Assembly (NCBI RefSeq): GCF_030929605.1
Contig: NZ_JAVFVS010000013.1
Span: 186,001-250,000 of the forward strand
Direction of reading: 5' to 3'
Origin: Flavobacterium sp. LHD-80
GTDB lineage: Bacteria > Bacteroidota > Bacteroidia > Flavobacteriales > Flavobacteriaceae
Length of the DNA: 64,000 nucleotides
Shown: piece after piece, positions 24,825-32,841 of the stretch
Layout: each line of letters begins with the position of its first letter
Numbering within the stretch: the stretch's first letter is position 1
Position numbers and translations under genes: made by a program
Notes under the pieces: generated by a model
Seen by the model: the letters and a program-made list of their open reading frames with translations, nothing else
The model's database searches: none
Told to the model about the DNA's origin: nothing

Positions 24825-24892
24825 TTTGCATTGTTTAAATAGTAAATTCCTCTGTATTAAAACATTATAAAACATTGATTCCTTCCGACACA

Positions 24893-25021
24893 ATGTCTAT
24901 TAAAAAAGTACCATCGTTTAACTATGGCCTGACAAATTTAGAACCTTTTTTTGATAAGAATATTGATAAACCTTCTTCCTTAGAAAAAACTATTAAACCA
25001 AAAGAATCGTCTAGATTTTAA
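24893..25021 (+). CDS. Possible 42-residue small ORF (doubtful)
   Basis: Starts MSIKKVPSFNYGLTN and ends ESSRF, on the strand opposite to both neighbours, filling most of the gap between the TPR lipoprotein and sigma-factor genes. Codon use resembles local genes, but the length is within chance for this composition and no promoter or ribosome-binding site stands out. It is reported only as a candidate. Confidence 0.15.
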   Translation: MSIKKVPSFNYGLTNLEPFFDKNIDKPSSLEKTIKPKESSRF

Positions 25022-25036
25022 TGCAATTAATTATTA

Positions 25037-25618
25037 TTAGTTTAAAACAACTTTATTTTTTTCAATAATTTTTCTCAAATTATTTAGCGCATAACGCATT
25101 CTTCCTAATGCTGTGTTTATACTAATTTTTTTCTCCTCAGATATTTCTCTAAAACTCATATTATAATATAATCGCATCATCAATATTTCTTTTTGATCCT
25201 CTACAAGCTCTTCTAATAGGTTTTTTAAATCCGTTTCAACCTGTTCAATGATAATTCTATTTTCAATATTTAAAGAATTATCAGATATAATAGAAAAAAT
25301 AGAAAATTGGTCATTATCCCTTTGCATTGGCATTCGTTTTGTCTTTCGAAAGTGATCGACAATCAAATTATGAGAAATTCTTAAAACCCAGGACAGAAAT
25401 TTGTCTTCTTCCTTATACGAATTATTCTTTAGTGTTTTAATTACCTTAATAAAAGTATCTTGAAAAAGATCATTTGTAATATCTTTATCCTTAATCTTCG
25501 AATATATAAAACCATATATTCTAGATTCATGTCGGTTAATTAATTTTGAGAGCGCTGCTTCATTACCTTCAATGTATTTTTTCACTAGTAAAGAATCAGG
25601 AATATTTAGATCGGCCAT
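25037..25618 (-). CDS. ECF-type RNA polymerase sigma factor
   Basis: A 193-residue sigma-70 family protein with region 2 (RIYGFIYSKIKDKDITNDLFQDTFIKVIKTL, then EDKFLSWVLRISHNLIVDHFRKTKR) and region 4 (EDQKEILMMRLYYNMSFREISEEKKISINTALGRMRYALNNLRK). It lacks regions 1.1 and 3, so it belongs to the ECF group. No anti-sigma factor or SusC/D genes are adjacent, unlike many Bacteroidota ECF loci, and region 4 resembles the housekeeping-like flavobacterial ECFs. Its target promoters are unknown. The ATG at 25618 is the only reasonable start. Confidence 0.92.
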   Translation of the reverse strand: MADLNIPDSLLVKKYIEGNEAALSKLINRHESRIYGFIYSKIKDKDITNDLFQDTFIKVIKTLKNNSYKEEDKFLSWVLRISHNLIVDHFRKTKRMPMQRDNDQFSIFSIISDNSLNIENRIIIEQVETDLKNLLEELVEDQKEILMMRLYYNMSFREISEEKKISINTALGRMRYALNNLRKIIEKNKVVLN

Positions 25619-25742
25619 AGCATCAAATTTTTAATTTTTGGAACTGCAAAATTAAAAATGAATTGAACGTCCCTTTTGACTGATAAGGATTTTAAAATAT
25701 TAAAATGAGACTTTTTAATACTGAAGATTTTCGGAAAAAGAG

Positions 25743-25776
25743 AAAAACTTCAAAATCAAATGGCTTTGAAGTTTTT
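25743..25776 (-). terminator. Terminator of the NTF2-DJ-1 fusion gene
   Basis: 12-bp stem AAAAACTTCAAA/TTTGAAGTTTTT (25743-25754, 25765-25776) downstream of the stop codon at 25801. Read on the minus strand it is followed by U residues. Confidence 0.75.
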
Positions 25777-25800
25777 TTAGAATTTTATGATTATTACAGA

Positions 25801-26916
25801 TTAATTGCTTTTCTCAATCAATTCAATAATTTTTAAAGCAACACCATTTGAAGATTGAAAATTTTGCCCTGTTACAACTCGGCCATCTTGTTCAACATAT
25901 GATTCATTTCGCTTTGAGAATTTAAACCCCCCTCCTCTTTCTTCTATTGTTTTTTGAATTAAGAATGGGAAAAATTTAAAATATTCTCCATCTTGGTTTT
26001 CAAAAGAATCAGGATAACCACTTATTTTTTTTCCTTCAACTAAGAATTTCCCATTTTTAGTTTTCAAGTTAACAATACCCGCTGTTCCATGACATACAGA
26101 GGAAATAATTCCGTTATTGTCTTCATATACTTGCATAGAAATACGTTGAATCTCCAAGTTCTCAGGAACCTCGTACATCGCACTTCCTCCTCCAATATAA
26201 TGAACGGCTTTGTAATTTTTATAATCAATTTCTTTGGGACTTACGGTATGTTTTATAGCGTACATAAAGTCTTCATTATATAAATATTGCTTTTGTAAGC
26301 TATCGGAAGTATTGATATAGGCCAAAGGTATAGCACCACCTTTTGGACTCATGAAATCAACGGTATAACCAGAATTTATAAAAGTATCATAAGCATTTAC
26401 GATTTCAGCAAAACTATTGCCTGTTGAAATGGTAGAATTTCCGTAATAATGCGCATTGGAAACAATGAATAATATTCTTTTTCCTGATTTATTGCTTGTT
26501 TTACTACTCGCCGATTTACTTATTATTTTCCATTCGCCTTCAATTTTTTTCAGCAAAAACATATCCATAAATTCTTGTTTTTTTTCAGGAATCAGAATTT
26601 CTGCTTTCGCAATAGCGATATCATTAAAATATTCTATAGAGATAATTCTCCCTATTCGACCATTAAATTCTCCTTTTTTACCTTTTTGAAACCAAGTAAT
26701 ATATTCTGAACTTGGAACAATCCACAAAGGTTTTTCTTTGTGACTTAGAAAAAGATTGGCATCCGAATAAAAAGCCTTACTAATACTGTCGGGTTTATTA
26801 TAAGATGTGCCTTCAATATAGTTTTGAATACAGTTCTCAATCAGAGCTTGTTCCGATTGTGAAAAAGATAAATTTGATAGTAACGCAAATAGTATTGCGA
26901 AAAAGATTTTTCTCAT
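25801..26916 (-). CDS. Secreted NTF2-like/DJ-1-PfpI fusion protein
   Basis: A 371-residue exported protein with signal MRKIFFAILFALLSNLSFSQ. Residues about 22-140 form an NTF2/lumazine-binding-like module (IENCIQNYIEGTSYNKPDSISKAF...IAKAEILIP...FLLKKIEGEWKIISK), and residues about 145-371 a DJ-1/PfpI glutamine-amidotransferase-like domain. The nucleophile elbow is SSVCHGTAGIVNL, with Cys followed by His as in the Hsp31/DJ-1 group, and the segment VHYIGGGSAMYEVPENLEIQRIS nearby. DJ-1 homologues include deglycase/glyoxalase-like and chaperone proteins. Export of such a fusion to the periplasm is uncommon. The AraC-type regulator gene upstream on the same strand may control it. Confidence 0.83.
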   Translation of the reverse strand: MRKIFFAILFALLSNLSFSQSEQALIENCIQNYIEGTSYNKPDSISKAFYSDANLFLSHKEKPLWIVPSSEYITWFQKGKKGEFNGRIGRIISIEYFNDIAIAKAEILIPEKKQEFMDMFLLKKIEGEWKIISKSASSKTSNKSGKRILFIVSNAHYYGNSTISTGNSFAEIVNAYDTFINSGYTVDFMSPKGGAIPLAYINTSDSLQKQYLYNEDFMYAIKHTVSPKEIDYKNYKAVHYIGGGSAMYEVPENLEIQRISMQVYEDNNGIISSVCHGTAGIVNLKTKNGKFLVEGKKISGYPDSFENQDGEYFKFFPFLIQKTIEERGGGFKFSKRNESYVEQDGRVVTGQNFQSSNGVALKIIELIEKSN

Positions 26917-26999
26917 AAACTTTGGATTTTATTGATTTAAAAATGTTTTTCAAAACTATATTGATTAACTTTTAAATCATTCCAAGTTTATAAGAATGG

Positions 27000-27022
27000 A
27001 CTCCTAATGTATATTTTAGGAG
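27000..27022 (-). terminator. Possible terminator of the AraC regulator gene
   Basis: 8-bp stem ACTCCTAA/TTAGGAGT with a 7-base loop, 7 bases after the stop codon. The U-tract is poor, so this is tentative. Confidence 0.4.
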
Positions 27023-27028
27023 TAAAAA

Positions 27029-28057
27029 TTATTGCTTTTGATAATTTGAGGGCGTTGTACCAGTCATTTTTTTAAATGAACTATAAAATGTACTACTGGA
27101 ATTAAATCCAGATTCAAATCCGACAGCATCTATTTTGAACTGAGTATTTTCTTTTAATAGACGTTTTGCTTCATCAATTCGGTATTCATTGATGAATTGA
27201 GTAAAGCTTTTATTCAAATTGTCATTAATAAATTGGGACAGCAATTGAGGGCGAATGTTTAATTCTTTTGCTAAAATGGATAAAGTGAGATCAGGATTTG
27301 TATAAATTTTTCTTGTTTCAAAGATGAGATCGATTTTTTCCTGAATTTCTTTTACTAACTTTTCGTCTATTTTATGGATGTATTTTTCTTTATTAATCGC
27401 CGGAATTAATGTTTTGTTTTTTACGTAATAAAGCAACAGAAAAGAAATGTAAAAACTGAAAGAGAAGGTCAACGCGCCAGAAATATAAGAGGTGTATTTA
27501 GCTAAAGAGTACGAAAGCCAAATGGCAAAAACACCACAAATAACTGACAGTATCCAAGTTTCGTGATAGCTAATTTGGTTACGGCTAATTACTAATTTCC
27601 TGAAAATATCTCTAGCTTCATAAATGGATAATACAATAAAGACCAACCATTGGAAATTTATAACGTAATAAATTATTCCTCTCCAAATTGCTGGATTTTC
27701 CTCGTATGAGAAAAGAAAACCTAAAACACTTATCGCTATAATTAGTGAAATGAGACTGTACTTTGCAAAAGAATAATTAAGATTTTGCAGTATTGATCGA
27801 ACATAAAAGTATAATAGCGGGCCAATTAAAAAGCAAGCTGATAATCCTATTTGTAAATACGTTTTTGACAAATCATGATTGAAATTATAAAATACTGATT
27901 TTCCTATCCTTACACTTAAAGACATTAATAAAAGCCCAAGAAATAAATCGGATTTAGATTTGTTACGCTTGAAGAATAAAAAATAAAAACTCAAAACAAC
28001 GCTATTAAAAACGCCTAAAGCACTTAAAAAAAATAATATTTGATTGCTGATATTCAT
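27029..28057 (-). CDS. Membrane-spanning AraC-family regulator
   Basis: A 342-residue protein. Residues 1-215 contain six or seven hydrophobic segments (ILFFLSALGVFNSVVLSFYFLFF, DLFLGLLLMSL, LSACFLIGPLLYFYV, SLISLIIAISVLGFLF, and others). The C-terminus is an AraC double helix-turn-helix with LSILAKELNIRPQLLSQFIND and IDAVGFESGFNSSSTFYSSFKKMTGTTPSNYQ. Such membrane-tethered AraC proteins are common in Bacteroidota and act as one-component sensors of an envelope signal. Its likely target is the secreted NTF2-DJ-1 gene downstream (about 110 bp gap, same strand), but this is only inferred from proximity. Confidence 0.87.
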   Translation of the reverse strand: MNISNQILFFLSALGVFNSVVLSFYFLFFKRNKSKSDLFLGLLLMSLSVRIGKSVFYNFNHDLSKTYLQIGLSACFLIGPLLYFYVRSILQNLNYSFAKYSLISLIIAISVLGFLFSYEENPAIWRGIIYYVINFQWLVFIVLSIYEARDIFRKLVISRNQISYHETWILSVICGVFAIWLSYSLAKYTSYISGALTFSFSFYISFLLLYYVKNKTLIPAINKEKYIHKIDEKLVKEIQEKIDLIFETRKIYTNPDLTLSILAKELNIRPQLLSQFINDNLNKSFTQFINEYRIDEAKRLLKENTQFKIDAVGFESGFNSSSTFYSSFKKMTGTTPSNYQKQ

Positions 28058-28187
28058 TAATTGGAAAATATACTTTCTTTTTGGAATTGTTTGCAGTTAA
28101 ATTAAATGAGACCAATAAACGGCCGAGTAACTTTCTTACAATACTACACAAAAATATTCAACTTACATTAGAACAAGACAAATAAAA

Positions 28188-28222
28188 AAAAGCACTGAAA
28201 ACCAATAATTTTCAGTGCTTTT
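28188..28222 (-). terminator. Terminator of the M28 peptidase gene
   Basis: 14-bp perfect stem AAAAGCACTGAAAA/TTTTCAGTGCTTTT (28188-28201, 28209-28222) downstream of the stop at 28247. Confidence 0.88.
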
Positions 28223-28246
28223 TCAATTCTTTATAATTTACTTATG

Positions 28247-29551
28247 CTATTTCAATTGAGTTGAATCTACTCTTGTTGGTGTATCTTTTCCACTAATAAT
28301 CGAAGAAGAACTTAATGCAATTGATTTTATTATTTGGGTCATATTATCAATATCTAACGTTTCAAATTCATCATCGGCGGTGTGATAGGTTAGCTCATTA
28401 TCCATTTTTGAAGTAGAAATAGTATGAGCAGGAACTCCAAGCCTTGCTAACGTTGCGTTGTCTGAGCGGTAAAATAATTGTTGATCTGGATAAGGATCTG
28501 CATAAAATGTAAAATTAGTTCCTTTTAAATTAGCTTGTAAAATCTCTCCCATATTCGACTTTTCGAAGCCTGTAATGTAAGCAGAGTTTTTACCCCATTT
28601 AGATTCTGTTCCTATCATTTCAATATTGAACATCGCAATAACTTGCTCTGGCGCAAGCTGTTTAGAAAAATATTTGGCTCCATAACCACCTAATTCTTCA
28701 GCTACAAATGTGGTAAAAATAATAGTACGCTCGTTGTTATTTTGTTTTTTAAAATATTTTGCAAGCATAATTACCGCTGTTGTTCCAGCTGCATCGTCAT
28801 TAGCACCGTTATAAATAGAATCTGTTGCAGGATGCGGAGCACCTTCTTCAGGAGAGCCTATTCCTAAGTGATCATAATGTCCTGAAAAAATCACATACTC
28901 ATTTGGTTTAGTTTTCCCAGGTAATATTCCAACAACATTATTTAATGATTTTTTGGAAATTGTATTCGTTAATTCAACAGAAAAAGTGGTTGCCTCTGTA
29001 GTGCCAAAAACAAACATAACCGTATTGTTTCCTGGATTAGCAGTTATTCTATCAATATGTTGGATATTAGGTAAAACTTTAGCAAATGAAGGGTCAACTA
29101 GTACCAAAAGGTTTTTCGGACTTTTATAATATTCATTAAATTTCTGACCAATGTTATCCCCTTTATTGATTTTTACAATAGAAATATCGCTTTTTTCAGT
29201 TAGAGAAACTTGAGGAAGGTAGGAGAATGTTACAACTTGATTATTATCTATTTCTTTGCCATCAATAGTAATTTTTGAAGAAACTGCTTTAGAGGCAGTC
29301 ATCGAAAATTCTTGTTTATAATTCGTTGCTCCATTGAAAGTTTGCAAACCAATTTGTTTAAACTCTGATTCTATAAAAGCTGATGCTTTGTCAATACCCG
29401 GAGTAAAAGTTCTCCTACCCTGCATATCATCAGCCGAAAGTATTTTCTCTATACGAGTTACTTCCTTTTTTGTGATAATTTTATCAATCGCTTGTCCATG
29501 TACATTAAAACATTGACTTACAACAAACATACTTACAATAATTTTTCTCAT
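28247..29551 (-). CDS. Secreted M28-family metallopeptidase
   Basis: A 434-residue exported peptidase with signal MRKIIVSMFVVSQCFNVHG. The M28 zinc site is readable: His-x-Asp in VIFSGHYDHLGIG, Asp in NGANDDAAGTTAVIML, the Glu-Glu pair in TFVAEELGGYGAKYF, Glu/Asp in FNIEMIGTES and the last His in TYHTADDEFE. The catalytic domain spans about residues 200-420, preceded by a PA-like insert. M28 peptidases are co-catalytic di-zinc aminopeptidases, here periplasmic or extracellular and likely for nutrient peptides. It is monocistronic with its own terminator. The upstream 380 bp to the divergent gene at 29932 are non-coding. Confidence 0.92.
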   Translation of the reverse strand: MRKIIVSMFVVSQCFNVHGQAIDKIITKKEVTRIEKILSADDMQGRRTFTPGIDKASAFIESEFKQIGLQTFNGATNYKQEFSMTASKAVSSKITIDGKEIDNNQVVTFSYLPQVSLTEKSDISIVKINKGDNIGQKFNEYYKSPKNLLVLVDPSFAKVLPNIQHIDRITANPGNNTVMFVFGTTEATTFSVELTNTISKKSLNNVVGILPGKTKPNEYVIFSGHYDHLGIGSPEEGAPHPATDSIYNGANDDAAGTTAVIMLAKYFKKQNNNERTIIFTTFVAEELGGYGAKYFSKQLAPEQVIAMFNIEMIGTESKWGKNSAYITGFEKSNMGEILQANLKGTNFTFYADPYPDQQLFYRSDNATLARLGVPAHTISTSKMDNELTYHTADDEFETLDIDNMTQIIKSIALSSSSIISGKDTPTRVDSTQLK

Positions 29552-29931
29552 ATTTTGGTTTTATAAATAACATTCTAGTTAAACCAAAAGTACATTAATT
29601 ATCTACAAAATTTAGTGGTAGTAAAAGTTTTTAATTGAAAAAAACGAGGCATTGCATCTTTCACATATACTGCTTTCCAGTTAATCTTTTGCTTTTTTGA
29701 TTAGGACGAACTAGTCTATTAACCATTTTTAAGGATATAAAGAAAATCTTGAAGTGTGGATAATTAAAATCATTTTTATTTTAAAATAGTTAACAATTTA
29801 TTAGGAATAATCTTTTCTATATTCGTCCGAAGAAAAAACGAATTATTGCACGAAGTCAACTTAAAAAAGTTGTATTCCAATCATTTTATAGCTATTACAA
29901 ACCAATTCTAAAACATTTAAAACAAACCAAT
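29552..29931. other. 380-bp intergenic region between divergent genes
   Basis: AT-rich spacer between the M28 peptidase and the esterase homologue. It should hold both promoters, but no TANNTTTG box with a matching -33 element stood out. No gene, repeat or RNA was recognised. Confidence 0.5.
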
Positions 29932-31233
29932 ATGAGAAAATTTATTTCAGCAATTACTTTTTTTACATTATTTCAAACCTATGCCCAAGACGATAAAGCT
30001 GTAAGCTGGATTAACGAAAATGCAATTAAAATTGAAGATGCAAATCCAGATACGAATCTTACGATATTTAGTAATAATGTACCTCAAAAGTTTGCTGATG
30101 CAAAAGTTTTCGGATTTGGAGAAACTACTCATCAAGGAAAAGAATTTTTCGACATAAAAGCTAAATTCTTTAAATATTTGGTAGAAACCCAAAATATCAA
30201 AGTGTTTATTATGGAGGATTCGTACACCTCAGAAGCTGCAATAAATGAATGGATTAGTGGTGGAAAAGGTGACGCAGCAACTATTGCCTACAATTTTAGC
30301 ATCGGATTTTGGAATTGCAAAGAAGTGATCAATCTTTTGGAATGGATGAGAAATTATAATCTTACTAAAAGTAAGGATGAGCAAATTCACTTTTATGGTA
30401 TTGACATTCAAAACGTTGGTAAGGTAAATCAGAAAATACGAAATTTAGTAATAAAATATAATGTTCCTGTTAGTGAAGAACTTCTTTTAGTGCTTGATAA
30501 ATGTGTAGAGAAGAAAGTAGAATATGGAAAATCAAATGATTGGGCAGACCTTCAAACTCCAAAATTGAATGAAATTGAAAGTATTTTACTCGATTTTAGA
30601 AAAAAAATTGAACCAGGGAATATCGATGAATTCAATTCAGCAATAAGAGCTTTGAATTATTTATCACAATACACTTACTTCGTCCAAAATCCTATGAGTC
30701 AAGTTAGAGATTTAAAAATGTTTGAAAACGCTAAATGGATAATAGAAAATAAATCAAAAAATGGGAAAGCATTTATTTGGGCTCACAATGCACATATTGA
30801 CTATAAAGGATTTGATAATCCTGGTAGAAAAAACAGTGTTGCTAATTTAGGAAAACATCTAAAAGAATATTATAAGGACGATTATTATAGTGTTGGATTT
30901 GATTTTGGCATAGGTACACAAGCGGGTTATTTTTCTGAAAAGGATGAAAAACCCAGATGGAGAAAAGTTGAATTTACTAAGCCATTTGCTAAAACTTATG
31001 CTGAAACATTTTTTGAAGCTAAGGACGAAATTTACTTCATTGATATGTATAAAGCTTTGGATGGTAGTTCCTCAAATTTCTTCCAAAAGAAATCGAAAGT
31101 AATATTTGGAGGTGCTGGAGGTTTCGACCCAAAAAAAAATCATTTGTATCAAAAAAAGCTTTCAGAAATGTTTGATGGGTTAATCTTTATAAAAAACATT
31201 ACACTTCCGACTAATAATTTGATTGCGAAATAA
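29932..31233 (+). CDS. Secreted erythromycin-esterase-family protein
   Basis: A 433-residue protein with signal MRKFISAITFFTLFQTYA. It matches the Ere family: FGFGETTHQGKEFFDIKAKFFKYLVE, where the Glu-x-x-His motif is catalytic, FIMEDSYTSEAAINEWI, the conserved LLEWMRNYN, HFYGIDIQNV and AFIWAHNAHIDY with the second active-site His. True Ere enzymes open macrolide lactones, but most chromosomal homologues with secretion signals have unknown physiological substrates, and resistance should not be assumed. A perfect terminator follows. Its codon use is like its neighbours. Confidence 0.85.
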   Translation: MRKFISAITFFTLFQTYAQDDKAVSWINENAIKIEDANPDTNLTIFSNNVPQKFADAKVFGFGETTHQGKEFFDIKAKFFKYLVETQNIKVFIMEDSYTSEAAINEWISGGKGDAATIAYNFSIGFWNCKEVINLLEWMRNYNLTKSKDEQIHFYGIDIQNVGKVNQKIRNLVIKYNVPVSEELLLVLDKCVEKKVEYGKSNDWADLQTPKLNEIESILLDFRKKIEPGNIDEFNSAIRALNYLSQYTYFVQNPMSQVRDLKMFENAKWIIENKSKNGKAFIWAHNAHIDYKGFDNPGRKNSVANLGKHLKEYYKDDYYSVGFDFGIGTQAGYFSEKDEKPRWRKVEFTKPFAKTYAETFFEAKDEIYFIDMYKALDGSSSNFFQKKSKVIFGGAGGFDPKKNHLYQKKLSEMFDGLIFIKNITLPTNNLIAK

Positions 31234-31235
31234 AT

Positions 31236-31267
31236 AAAAAGCTCCTTAAGAAGTTAAGGAGCTTTTT
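31236..31267 (+). terminator. Terminator of the esterase-homologue gene
   Basis: 14-bp stem AAAAAGCTCCTTAA/TTAAGGAGCTTTTT with a 4-base loop, immediately after the stop codon. Confidence 0.88.
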
Positions 31268-31331
31268 ATTTATTTGGATTGATAAATTATTTTATTCATA
31301 ATTTGAAAATTACCATTTATAAAATATTTAT

Positions 31332-31895
31332 TTACAGATTATTATTAATTCGTTTTGTTATTTCTTCAATAGTACCCATTCCGTCAAAAGTTAAAACTTT
31401 AATTTTTGACTTCATATATTCGATAGCTGGTCTAGTTGAATTCTCAAAAACTTCAATTCTTTTAAGATGAATATTAGCATCTTTGTCGTCTTTTCGATTA
31501 GAAGTTTCGGCTCTTTTTTTCGCCCTTTTTAAAAGTTCAGTTTTTGGAACTTCAATATTGATTACTTTCCCGATTTCGAGATTTTTAGATTTAACGAGTT
31601 CTATTAAATCATTTACTTGTGGTTCGGTTCTAGGATAACCATCTAATATTATTCCATTACTAGCCATGTTTTCATCTAATATTTTACTGAAAAGATCTTT
31701 CATTATGGAGTCAGGAACTAAATCTCCCTTTTCTTCATATTCAGACATTACTTTTCCTATTTCAGTTTCATTTTGTTTTTCTGCACGGCATTTATCTCCA
31801 GTTGAAATATGTTCAAATTTAAGTTCTTCTTTTAAAATTTCACATTGAGTACCTTTTCCAGAATAAGGAGGACCAGTTATTATTAATATTTTCAT
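31332..31895 (-). CDS. Adenylate-kinase-family nucleoside monophosphate kinase (paralogue)
   Basis: A 187-residue P-loop kinase. Features are the Walker A MKILIITGPPYSGKGTQC, the NMP-binding segment FEHISTGDKCRAE...GKVMSEYEEKGDLVPDSIMKDLF, the motif IILDGYPRTEPQVNDLI and the short LID RAKKRAETSNRKDDKDANIHLKR. The family phosphorylates AMP or other nucleoside monophosphates. The unusual LID and divergence suggest this is an accessory adk-like gene, not the essential adenylate kinase normally found elsewhere. It lies in the accessory stretch next to the GIY-YIG/tRNA-like locus and has no operon partner. Confidence 0.82.
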   Translation of the reverse strand: MKILIITGPPYSGKGTQCEILKEELKFEHISTGDKCRAEKQNETEIGKVMSEYEEKGDLVPDSIMKDLFSKILDENMASNGIILDGYPRTEPQVNDLIELVKSKNLEIGKVINIEVPKTELLKRAKKRAETSNRKDDKDANIHLKRIEVFENSTRPAIEYMKSKIKVLTFDGMGTIEEITKRINNNL

Positions 31896-32004
31896 TTGTT
31901 TGTAATTTTAATTTTCTTTTGATCTGTAGGGAATTAAATTATTGGCATCGATTTAAACAAGAGATTACAAATTTACAAGAAAAAGAATTGTTCTTGTAAA
32001 CAAA

Positions 32005-32037
32005 AAAAAACTCCAAAATCATAAGACTTTGGAGTTT
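32005..32037. repeat. 33-bp direct repeat, left copy
   Basis: Identical to 32384-32416 over 33 bases (six As, then CTCCAAAATCATAAGAC, then TTTGGAGTTT). The pair brackets the tRNA-like remnant and GIY-YIG gene at a spacing of 379 bp. Confidence 0.9.
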
Positions 32038-32039
32038 TT
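32006..32039 (-). terminator. Terminator downstream of the tRNA-like remnant
   Basis: Stem AAAAACTCCAAA/TTTGGAGTTTTT with a short loop. The minus-strand transcript of the GIY-YIG gene and the remnant would stop here. A similar hairpin follows the intact tRNA-Val. Confidence 0.75.
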
Positions 32040-32048
32040 GGAATTTCG

Positions 32049-32126
32049 TGGGCGATGAGGGGTTCGAACCCCCGACTACTTCCGATGAAAAATCGGAATG
32101 CTCTGAACTAACTGAGCTACTCTTTA
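32049..32126 (-). pseudogene. tRNA remnant with broken acceptor stem
   Basis: The 3' half, from the T-arm through the discriminator plus five bases beyond (32044-32076), is identical over 33 bases to the tRNA-Val at 34721-34795. The D-arm GCTCAGTTAGTTCAGAGC is 16/18 like it. The anticodon arm is different: TTCCG and CGGAA close a 9-base loop ATTTTTCAT, so the anticodon is ambiguous (TTT or TTC). The 5' acceptor strand is TAAAGAG and cannot pair with the 3' ATCGCCC. It is therefore not a normal tRNA. The stop codon of the GIY-YIG gene lies inside its D-arm. Confidence 0.8.
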
Positions 32127-32368
32127 TTACTAATTAACTCTTGGAGTTTAATTCTGCTTTTCCAAGATTTGATCTGTAATTCTCTTTTGTGAGCTAATTC
32201 CTTAGTCTCATATTTTTCAGTATAAACGATTCTCCAATCATTTACGTTTCCCGTAAAACCTTTACTTTTTTGATTGTGTCGAATAAGCCTTTCTCCTAAA
32301 TTAGAAGTAAATCCAATATAGAATTTATTCTTGCTTTCACTAAATAAAATATAAACTATAAAATTCAT
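32117..32368 (-). CDS. Small GIY-YIG nuclease-superfamily protein
   Basis: An 83-residue GIY-YIG domain: FIVYILFSESKNKFYIGFTSNLGERLIRHN, with the YIL...YIG signature and the Arg of the catalytic helix, then WRIVYTEKYETKELAHKRELQIKSWKSR, with the Glu of KRELQ as probable metal ligand. The frame has an earlier ATG at 32401, inside the right-hand direct repeat, but the ATG at 32368 gives the normal family start. This UvrC/Slx1-like nuclease class includes small mobile-associated proteins in Bacteroidota. The reading frame ends in a TAG that is part of the tRNA-like D-arm, so gene and remnant are physically fused. Confidence 0.87.
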   Translation of the reverse strand: MNFIVYILFSESKNKFYIGFTSNLGERLIRHNQKSKGFTGNVNDWRIVYTEKYETKELAHKRELQIKSWKSRIKLQELISNKE

Positions 32369-32383
32369 AAAAGTATATAAAGC

Positions 32384-32416
32384 AAAAAACTCCAAAATCA
32401 TAAGACTTTGGAGTTT
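32384..32416. repeat. 33-bp direct repeat, right copy
   Basis: Exact copy of 32005-32037. It also carries the terminator-like hairpin and overlaps the first possible ATG of the GIY-YIG frame. Confidence 0.9.
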
Positions 32417-32841
32417 ATCGAATTTGGTGGTCCTTACGAACCTGTTTACGAACCATTTTTTGCATGATTTGAAGAAACTTACTTTAAAATTTTGAATATA
32501 ATTTTAGCCATTATTTTTGTTTCATTTTATAATTTGAAACAAAAAATAAATATTACCAACAAAATTTTCAAGCTATAATTTATTAATTTTGAAACACTTA
32601 TAATGTTTTTTTTTTAAACGAGAAAGTAATAATCCCTTTTTACTTATCAGAATCGTTTAAAATTCTTTACAAGCCAATATCTTATCTATTACACTTTAAG
32701 AAGTAGAAAGTCAATCTTGTTAAATTCTATTTAATTAATTAGTTTATTTATTCTACTCTTCCCTTATCTGGAAATGCAAATAAAGTTTTTCCTAATTCTT
32801 ACGACTTATAAATCAAATTATGTTTAATCAAAAAAAAAGTT
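32417..32841. other. 425-bp intergenic region upstream of the sulfatase gene
   Basis: It begins with a GC-richer block (32424-32457) containing two TTACGAACC units, unlike the AT-rich DNA around it and suggestive of an integration-junction remnant. The rest is AT-rich spacer. No gene or clear promoter was recognised. Confidence 0.45.

Noticed and set aside
29932..31233. Acquired macrolide resistance gene
   Set aside because: Chromosomal, secreted, typical codon use and no mobile element; the family alone does not show resistance.
32049..32126. Functional tRNA-Lys or tRNA-Glu
   Set aside because: The acceptor stem cannot pair (TAAAGAG against ATCGCCC) and the anticodon loop is 9 bases, so a normal tRNA is not supported.
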